NCBI GenBank assembly: GCA_017531225.1
Contig: JAFXLL010000012.1
Coordinates: 248,001 to 312,000, forward strand
DNA: 64,000 nt
Source: Bacteroidales bacterium
GTDB taxonomy: Bacteria; Bacteroidota; Bacteroidia; Bacteroidales; F082
Reading direction: 5' to 3'
A program made the position numbers and the translations under genes. Below are positions 56,521-64,000 of this stretch, one piece after another (position 1 is the first letter of the stretch; the number at the start of each line of letters is the position of its first letter). The notes under the pieces are model-generated. The model was not told the origin of the DNA. It did no database searches and worked only from the letters and a program-made list of their open reading frames with translations.

Positions 56521-59385
56521 TTATTCTGCGCTGAACTTGCAAACCAAGTTTCTGTCGCCGTAGGCGTCGTCGATGCGGGTGACGTGCGGGAAGTACTTGT
56601 CCTGAACGTCGCTCTTCATCGGGAAGCCGGCCTCTTCACGGGTGAAGGGGAAGTTCCACTCGTTGGCCATCAGCATCTCGGCGGTGTAAGGAGCGTGGCT
56701 GATGATGTTGTTGCCCTTCTCGGCCTTGCCGTCTTCGATGTCCTTGATTTCCTTGCGGATTTGGATCATCGCGTCGACGAAGCGGTCAAGTTCGGCGATA
56801 GGCTCGCTCTCGGTGGGTTCCACCATCAGGGTCTCGTGTACGGGGAAGGCCACAGTAGGAGCGTGGAAACCGAAGTCCATCAAACGCTTGGCGATGTCGA
56901 TGGCAGCCACGCCAACGGTCTTATTAATGCCGTTGATATCGAGGATCATCTCGTGGGCCACATGCCCGTGGTTTCCGGTGTACAGGATCGGGTAGTAGTC
57001 CTTCAGTCTTTCCTTCAGGTAGTTGGCGTTCATGATGGCACCCAAGGTGGCTTTCTTCAGGCCTTCACCGCCCAGCATCTTGATGTAGCAATAGGTGATG
57101 GTGAGGATTTGGGCACTGCCAAACGGGGCGGCTGAAACGGCACCTTCCTGCTTGTCGCCACCGCAGTGGAACAGAATGTGCGAAGGCAGGTAGGGTTTCA
57201 AATGTTCGGCCACGCCGATGGGGCCTACGCCAGGACCGCCACCGCCGTGCGGGATGGCGAAGGTCTTGTGCAGGTTGAGGTGGCACACGTCAGCACCGAT
57301 GAAGCCTGGGCTGGTCAAACCGACCTGGGCGTTCATGTTGGCACCGTCCATGTAGACCTGACCGCCGTTGTCGTGGACGATCTTCACGAGGGTGCGGATG
57401 CCGTCCTCATAGATGCCGTGGGTGGAAGGGTAGGTGACCATGAATGCGGCCAGGTTATCCTTGTATTGTTCAGCCTTAGCTTTAGCGTCCTCAAGGTTGA
57501 TGTTGCCGTGCTCGTCGCAAGCGACCACCACCACCTGCATGCCAGCCATAGCGGCGGAAGCGGGGTTGGTACCGTGGGCTGAAGCGGGGATCAAGCAGAT
57601 GTTGCGGTGACCCTGACCGTTGGCCTCTTGGTAACGACGGATGGTGAGCAGACCGGCATATTCGCCGCTGGCGCCGGAGTTAGGCATAAAGCTCATGCCC
57701 TTGAAGCCCGTGATTTCGCAGAGGTCTTTCTCCATCTCGTTGATAAGTTCGAGATAACCTTCCACTTGGTCGGCGGGGACGAAGGGGTGGATGTTGCCAA
57801 ACTCAGGCCAGCTGAGGGCATACATCGAAGTGGCGGGGTTCAGCTTCATCGTGCAGCTTCCGAGCGGAATCATGCAGCGGTTGAGGCTGAGGTCGCGGTT
57901 CTCGAGCTTCTTCATGTAACGCATCATGTCGGTCTCGCTGCGGTACTTGAAGAACATCGGGGCCTGCATAAACTTAGAGGTACGTTGCATCTCAGCAGGG
58001 ATGCCGCTGAACTTCTGGCAGTTCGGGTCGCAGACCAACTCCTCGTGTTGTTTGCCGAGGGCTTCGGCGACGACTTGGCCAATCTCGTTGATGTCTTCGC
58101 GAGCTGTGGTCTCGTCAAGGCTGATGCCAAAGTGCTGCTTGTCGATGATACGAAAGTTCATGCAATGTTTCTCTGCAGCTTCCTTCACCTTGCAGGTGCA
58201 AGCGCCTTCGGGCAGTTCGAACAACAGGGTGTCGAAGAAGTATTTGTTGAGCTGCTTCACGCCAAGCTTAGCCAGTTCAGAGCTCAGCTTGCCGGCGAGG
58301 CAGTTGATATGATGTGCAATCTCGGTCAAGCCTTCCGGACCATGATAGAGGGCGTAGAAGCCTGACATGATGGCGAGCAATGCCTGAGCCGTGCAAATGT
58401 TTGACGTGGCTTTTTCGCGCTTGATGTGCTGTTCACGGGTTTGCAGAGCCAGACGGAAGGCAGGATTGCCTAAAGCATCTACGCTGATACCGATGATACG
58501 GCCAGGCATCTCACGCTTGTAAGCCTCGGTAGTAGCGAAGTAACCGGCATGAGGACCGCCGAATCCCATCGGCAGACCGAAACGCTGGTTGGAACCGAGC
58601 ACTACGTCAGCACCCCATTCGCCTGGAGGGGTGATGAGGGTGAGGCTGAGCAGGTCAGCAGCAACGGCTACTTGCATGCCTTTTTCTTTCCATGCGGCGA
58701 CCTTGGCGCGGTTGTCAACGATCTCACCAAATTGGTTGGGGCACTGGATCAACACGCCGAAGAAGTCTTCACCGGCTTCGAACTTGTTGATGTCGTCAAC
58801 CACAACCTCGATGCCCTGGAAGTGGGCGCGGGTCTTGATGACCTCGATGCTCTGTGGGAACACGTCGTTGGCGACGAAGAACTTCTTCACGCCAGCCTTC
58901 ACCTGAGCGCGGCTACGAGCATGCCAGAACATCAGCATGGCCTCGGCAGCAGCGGTGCCTTCATCCAGCAATGAAGCATTGGCCAGAGGCATAGCTGTGA
59001 GGTCGCTGATCACAGTCTGGAAGTTCAGCAGGGCCTCGAGACGGCCTTGTGAAATCTCAGCCTGATAAGGAGTGTAAGAAGTGTACCAACCTGGGTTCTC
59101 AAGGATGTTGCGCATGATGACACCGGGGGTGATGGTGTTGTAATAACCCAATCCGATGTAGGTACGGAACTGTTTGTTCTTGGCACCGAGAGCCTTGAGG
59201 TGGCTGATGACTTCGTATTCGCTCATGCCTTCGCCGATGTTGAGCGGCTTGGGAAGACGGATTTCAGGAGCGATGATTTCATCGACAAGTTGTTCTTGCG
59301 ATTTCACGCCGATGACCTTGAGCATCTTTTCAGCATCCGATGCGGTAGGGCCGTTGTGACGTTTGATGAAGTTGTTTTTAATCAT
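56521..59385 (-). CDS. gcvP: Glycine dehydrogenase (decarboxylating), P-protein
   Basis: The 954-residue P-protein decarboxylates glycine and passes the aminomethyl group to the H-protein of the glycine cleavage system. It is the fused, full-length form. The start IKNNFIKRHNGPTASDAEKM is typical; the PLP lysine lies in CHLNLHKTFAIPHGGGGPGV near residue 700. The C-terminal NEWNFPFTREEAGFPM is the segment partly duplicated at 54925. Its start overlaps the stop of the LEA-like lipoprotein gene by 4 bases. The other gcv genes are not in this window. Confidence 0.96.
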   Translation of the reverse strand: MIKNNFIKRHNGPTASDAEKMLKVIGVKSQEQLVDEIIAPEIRLPKPLNIGEGMSEYEVISHLKALGAKNKQFRTYIGLGYYNTITPGVIMRNILENPGWYTSYTPYQAEISQGRLEALLNFQTVISDLTAMPLANASLLDEGTAAAEAMLMFWHARSRAQVKAGVKKFFVANDVFPQSIEVIKTRAHFQGIEVVVDDINKFEAGEDFFGVLIQCPNQFGEIVDNRAKVAAWKEKGMQVAVAADLLSLTLITPPGEWGADVVLGSNQRFGLPMGFGGPHAGYFATTEAYKREMPGRIIGISVDALGNPAFRLALQTREQHIKREKATSNICTAQALLAIMSGFYALYHGPEGLTEIAHHINCLAGKLSSELAKLGVKQLNKYFFDTLLFELPEGACTCKVKEAAEKHCMNFRIIDKQHFGISLDETTAREDINEIGQVVAEALGKQHEELVCDPNCQKFSGIPAEMQRTSKFMQAPMFFKYRSETDMMRYMKKLENRDLSLNRCMIPLGSCTMKLNPATSMYALSWPEFGNIHPFVPADQVEGYLELINEMEKDLCEITGFKGMSFMPNSGASGEYAGLLTIRRYQEANGQGHRNICLIPASAHGTNPASAAMAGMQVVVVACDEHGNINLEDAKAKAEQYKDNLAAFMVTYPSTHGIYEDGIRTLVKIVHDNGGQVYMDGANMNAQVGLTSPGFIGADVCHLNLHKTFAIPHGGGGPGVGPIGVAEHLKPYLPSHILFHCGGDKQEGAVSAAPFGSAQILTITYCYIKMLGGEGLKKATLGAIMNANYLKERLKDYYPILYTGNHGHVAHEMILDINGINKTVGVAAIDIAKRLMDFGFHAPTVAFPVHETLMVEPTESEPIAELDRFVDAMIQIRKEIKDIEDGKAEKGNNIISHAPYTAEMLMANEWNFPFTREEAGFPMKSDVQDKYFPHVTRIDDAYGDRNLVCKFSAE

Positions 59386-59984
59386 TGTAATACTTTATTA
59401 ATTGTGATATAATCTGGATATGCTAATGATGTGTTGTTCACTTTGATGTAAGGCTTCACCTTGACGCCGAGGTTGACGGGGCTGCTTTGTGCTCCGGCAA
59501 GCTTAAAGGCGAGGTTCAGGATGGCATCGGCGGTTTCGCCACTGAACAGTTGGAACAGGTCAGTGGTGATCGGGATGGCAACTTGGCCCTTGGAATTGGC
59601 AGGGATGCTGAAGCCATCGGTGAAGGTGCTGCTGATAACCTCCTTGTTGTTCAATGAGATGATGTAGTCCATCTTGCCCAATGAAGCAGCGATGCCGTTG
59701 GGGTTGTTTACATCAAGGTTAACGTTGAAGGAAACAGGCAGTTTCTTGTTCAATAGAGAGTTGGTGACGCTGAGCAACTGTACGGCGCTCAGGTTGTTTT
59801 TATTCATACCTTTGCTGAGGTCGATGCCCATCATCTTGATTTGGTTGATGCCATTGACGCTGAAGGTGCAGTTCTTTAGGTTGACCATCTGTTGCGCCTG
59901 GTTGGCAATCTGCTGGAACTCATTGCAGGCCGTGACCGTCATCAATAAAAATAGAACAGCCACAATTCTTCTAATTCTTTTCAT
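59382..59984 (-). CDS. LEA-type-2-like lipoprotein
   Basis: The 200-residue lipoprotein (MKRIRRIVAVLFLLMTVTAC, lipobox Cys 20) has an amphipathic helical start (EFQQIANQAQQMVNLKNC) and a beta domain like water-stress/LEA type 2 proteins: VSFNVNLDVNNPNGIAASLG near residue 85, NKEVISSTFTDGFSIPANSK near 110 and VNLGVKVKPYIKVNNTSLAY near 170. It probably faces the periplasm; the role is unknown. It lies 12 bases behind typA and overlaps gcvP by 4 bases. Confidence 0.8.
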   Translation of the reverse strand: MKRIRRIVAVLFLLMTVTACNEFQQIANQAQQMVNLKNCTFSVNGINQIKMMGIDLSKGMNKNNLSAVQLLSVTNSLLNKKLPVSFNVNLDVNNPNGIAASLGKMDYIISLNNKEVISSTFTDGFSIPANSKGQVAIPITTDLFQLFSGETADAILNLAFKLAGAQSSPVNLGVKVKPYIKVNNTSLAYPDYITINKVLQ

Positions 59985-59996
59985 ATCTTTTATCTT

Positions 59997-61811
<1,815 letters not shown>

Positions 61812-61847
61812 TTTGTATTGATTACTCCTATTTATATTTTAAAGGGA

Positions 61848-61914
61848 CAAAAATACTAAAAAAACTGATTTTTCAAAAAAATCTTGTCATGTTGATTTTT
61901 CTTCTTATCTTTGG
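61848..61914. promoter_or_regulatory. Divergent promoter boxes of typA and recQ
   Basis: Minus-strand TATTTTTG (61848-61855) for typA and plus-strand TATCTTTGG (61906-61914) for recQ. The recQ box covers an in-frame TTG at 61911, which excludes that codon as a start. Confidence 0.55.
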
Positions 61915-61934
61915 AGAAAATTATTCACGAAGTT

Positions 61935-63845
61935 ATGAGTAGGCTCACACGGTCGGTGTTGATGAAATACTGGGGCTATCCATCGTTCCGTCCATTGCAG
62001 GAGGATATCGTGGATGCTGTGGTAGCTGGCCGTGATACGTTGGCGTTGTTGCCTACAGGTGGAGGCAAGTCCATCTGCTTCCAGGTGCCAGCCATGGCCA
62101 TGGAGGGCGTTTGTGTGGTGGTGACACCACTCATTGCCTTGATGAAAGACCAGGTGGCGCATCTGCTGGCTAAAAGGATTCCTGCTTCGGCGATCTACAC
62201 TGGCATGCATCCCGATCAGGTGGCCTTGACTTATAACCAGGCGGTGTACGGACGGCTTAAATTCCTTTACGTCTCGCCTGAGCGTTTGCAGACGGAGCAG
62301 TTTTTGGAAGCCATCAAGCGGATGAAGGTCAACCTGTTGGCAGTGGATGAGTCTCACTGCATCTCGCAATGGGGCTATGACTTCCGCCCGCCGTACTTGA
62401 AGATTGCAGAGATCCGACCGTATATTCCCAAGACGCCTGTGTTGGCATTGACGGCCACAGCTACAGCCAAGGTGGTGGACGACATCCAGTTCCGTTTGGG
62501 CTTCAAGCAACGTAACGTCTTCCAAAGCAGTTTCGAGCGTAAGAACGTCACCTATAATGTGTATCACGAACCCGATAAGTTTGGGGTGCTTTTCCGCAAG
62601 CTTCAAGCTTTGAAGGAGGGCAGTGCCATCGTGTATGTCCGTAATCGTAAGAAGACGCAGGTTATTGCCGAATGGCTGCAATCCGTGGGCATCTCAGCCA
62701 CATTCTATCATGCCGGATTGGACTCCAAGACGCGTGATGAGCGCCAGGATTTATGGATGAAAGGCAAGGTCAAGGTGATGGCGGCGACCAACGCTTTCGG
62801 CATGGGCATTGACAAGCCTGACGTTCGTTTGGTGATCCACATGGATTTGCCTGATAGCATCGAGGCCTATTTCCAAGAGGCTGGACGTGCTGGTCGTGAC
62901 CTAAAACCCGCCGAGGCATTTCTGCTGGTCTCCAGCGCCGATGTCAAGCAACTTGAAGATAACTTACAGCAGTCGTTCCCAGCGATGGATCGAATAAAGT
63001 TGATCTACCGGACCTTGGGCAATTACTTGCAGATTCCGATTGGGGCAGGGAAGGGGGAGATGTATCCTTTCGTCATGGCCGATTTTGCCAAGTCATACGG
63101 ATTCAGCGTCATGGAAGTGTTCAGCACTTTGAAAATCCTTGAAAAAGAAGGCCTGTTGGCACTTTCAGAGAGTTTTGAAGAGCCGTCGAAAGTGTGGATC
63201 AAGGCGCCAAGGGAGGATTTATATCGGTTCCAGGTGGCTTTTCCTGCGTTTGACACTCTCATAAAATACATGTTACGCAATATGCCTGGCGTGCTGAGTG
63301 ATTTTGTGAAGTTCAGCGAGGAAACGGCGGCACAGAAGATGGGGCTGACGGTAGATCAGGTGATTGCCCAACTGCAAAAGATGGAGCATTATAACTTCTT
63401 GACCTATATTCCTCGTAAAGACAAGCCTCAGATCCAGCTGATGACGGAGCTGCTTGACACGAAATACTTCACGCTGTCGAACGAGAACTACGCAGACCGC
63501 AAACGCGATGCCGCTGAGCGGGTGAAGGCTGTGGTTGATTTCGTGAACAACAACCAAGAGTGCCGCAGCATTCAGCTACTCCGATATTTTAACGAGGACA
63601 GCGATAAAGCTTGTGGGCGTTGCGATGTGTGCGTCAGCCACACTGATCATGCAATGGGTAACCGTGAATATGATGCCATCAGCCGTAGCATTATGGAATT
63701 GCTGTGGGTCAAGCCGATGCCCATTGTAGAGGTGCTGGCCTCGTGTCAGGATTTCGACGAGGAGGAAGTTGTTGAAGCCATACGTTGGATGATTGACGGA
63801 GGTGTCATCGTGAAGGAAGCCGATGACGTTTTACGATTGGCATAA
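61935..63845 (+). CDS. recQ: RecQ-family ATP-dependent DNA helicase
   Basis: The 636-residue 3'-5' helicase has the superfamily 2 motifs: YWGYPSFRPLQ (motif 0), LLPTGGGKSICFQVPA (I), AVDESHCISQWGYDFRP (II and RecQ loop), ALTATATAKV (III), AFGMGIDKPDVRLVIHMDLP (V) and YFQEAGRAGRD (VI). A zinc-binding RecQ element and winged-helix-like region follow, ending KACGRCDVCVSH near residue 570. The C-terminus lacks an evident HRDC domain. ATG 61935 is the first start after the promoter box. Confidence 0.95.
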   Translation: MSRLTRSVLMKYWGYPSFRPLQEDIVDAVVAGRDTLALLPTGGGKSICFQVPAMAMEGVCVVVTPLIALMKDQVAHLLAKRIPASAIYTGMHPDQVALTYNQAVYGRLKFLYVSPERLQTEQFLEAIKRMKVNLLAVDESHCISQWGYDFRPPYLKIAEIRPYIPKTPVLALTATATAKVVDDIQFRLGFKQRNVFQSSFERKNVTYNVYHEPDKFGVLFRKLQALKEGSAIVYVRNRKKTQVIAEWLQSVGISATFYHAGLDSKTRDERQDLWMKGKVKVMAATNAFGMGIDKPDVRLVIHMDLPDSIEAYFQEAGRAGRDLKPAEAFLLVSSADVKQLEDNLQQSFPAMDRIKLIYRTLGNYLQIPIGAGKGEMYPFVMADFAKSYGFSVMEVFSTLKILEKEGLLALSESFEEPSKVWIKAPREDLYRFQVAFPAFDTLIKYMLRNMPGVLSDFVKFSEETAAQKMGLTVDQVIAQLQKMEHYNFLTYIPRKDKPQIQLMTELLDTKYFTLSNENYADRKRDAAERVKAVVDFVNNNQECRSIQLLRYFNEDSDKACGRCDVCVSHTDHAMGNREYDAISRSIMELLWVKPMPIVEVLASCQDFDEEEVVEAIRWMIDGGVIVKEADDVLRLA

Positions 63846-63849
63846 AAAA

Positions 63850-63877
63850 AGTAGGGGCGCATCACTGCGACCCTACT
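63850..63877. repeat. REP-like hairpin (family 2) after recQ
   Basis: AGTAGGG-G-CGCA-TCAC-TGCG-A-CCCTACT: the same plan as 56466-56497, with the mismatch against A at the same relative place and a TCAY loop. It lies between convergent genes recQ and HU and may end both transcripts. Confidence 0.75.
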
Positions 63878-63900
63878 TATTGTTGGTAAAATCCTGAAAA

Positions 63901-64000
63901 TTACTTCAGAATGTTAGCAGCTGCTTTAAATTTGACAACCTTCTTGGCAGCGATCTTGATAGCCTTGCCAGTTCTTGGGTTGTGGCCCTTTCTTGCAGGA
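63901..64000 (-). CDS. HU-family DNA-binding protein, partial
   Basis: Only the last 32 codons are present; the gene continues beyond the right edge. The visible RKGHNPRTGKAIKIAAKKVV followed by KFKAAANILK is the C-terminal arm and helix of HU/IHF proteins, including the minor-groove Asn-Pro motif (NPRTGK). HU is an abundant nucleoid protein. Confidence 0.93.
   Translation of the reverse strand, partial: PARKGHNPRTGKAIKIAAKKVVKFKAAANILK

Noticed and set aside
57607-58365. A 252-codon open frame on the plus strand
   Set aside because: It lies inside gcvP on the opposite strand; frames of this kind recur in this codon-biased gene.

Overview
The window reads as a chromosomal piece of an anaerobic member of the Bacteroidales (phylum Bacteroidota). 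The evidence is the repeated promoter box TAnnTTTGC in front of genes, near absence of Shine-Dalgarno sequences outside one operon, many lipoproteins, a TonB-dependent receptor, a remnant of a type IX secretion C-terminal domain, and Bacteroidota-type versions of S1, gcvP, typA, PurD and SPFH genes. No rRNA, tRNA or CRISPR array was seen.

Region 1 (1-9583) is built around hydrogen metabolism. A four-gene operon (4979-9523) encodes a trimeric electron-bifurcating type [FeFe]-hydrogenase (HydA, HydB, HydC) plus a small thioredoxin-like [2Fe-2S] protein. To its left, on the other strand, an operon encodes two DRTGG-domain proteins, a PHP-type phosphoesterase and a histidine-kinase-type ATPase, a signalling-like set that probably belongs with the hydrogenase. 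A subtilisin-like protease with a barrel-like C-terminus and queH lie between. A perfect 7-1-7 type palindrome of Fur/PerR style sits upstream of the hydrogenase promoter.

Region 2 (9584-18006) is the accessory part. It holds a retropepsin-like protein with a 50-residue partner, a decayed fragment of a second hydA, and a block of leftward genes: AAA ATPase - leucine-rich repeat protein - WYL regulator, an AT-rich HsdR_N-type nuclease-like gene, and three unknown genes. The AAA operon and the unknown operon share the same promoter architecture: a palindrome ACTYTGCC-N7-GGCARAGT placed 6-7 bases upstream of an identical TTGTTTTGC box. This suggests one regulon, possibly controlled by the WYL protein, and is the best candidate here for an undescribed system.

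Region 3 (18049-31079) has a Nudix hydrolase, then an oxygen-defence type operon (rubredoxin, flavin reductase-rubredoxin fusion, FprA flavodiiron protein, TlpA-like lipoprotein, metal permease), an exonuclease, a UshA-like nucleotidase, a gene scar with a T9SS sorting tail, a fused NfnAB-like transhydrogenase, two inverted REP-like units and a TonB receptor.

Region 4 (31091-51404) is mostly housekeeping: an ahcY-glycosyltransferase-purD-membrane protein-rnhB operon, a lipoprotein-thioredoxin-GH3/beta-lactamase operon, the MurL-MurD2 route to D-glutamate-containing peptidoglycan precursors, an SPFH-PH-CPBP-RHH operon, and rpsA with a structured leader.

Region 5 (51406-64000) includes REP-like repeats, MORN/Sel1 and SUMF1 proteins, and a DUF4143-type ATPase preceded by four 13-bp direct repeats at an exact 22-bp period and by a 66-bp copy of the gcvP 3' end. 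It closes with gcvP, typA, recQ and the end of an HU gene. Function calls rest on motifs read by eye; no database search was run.
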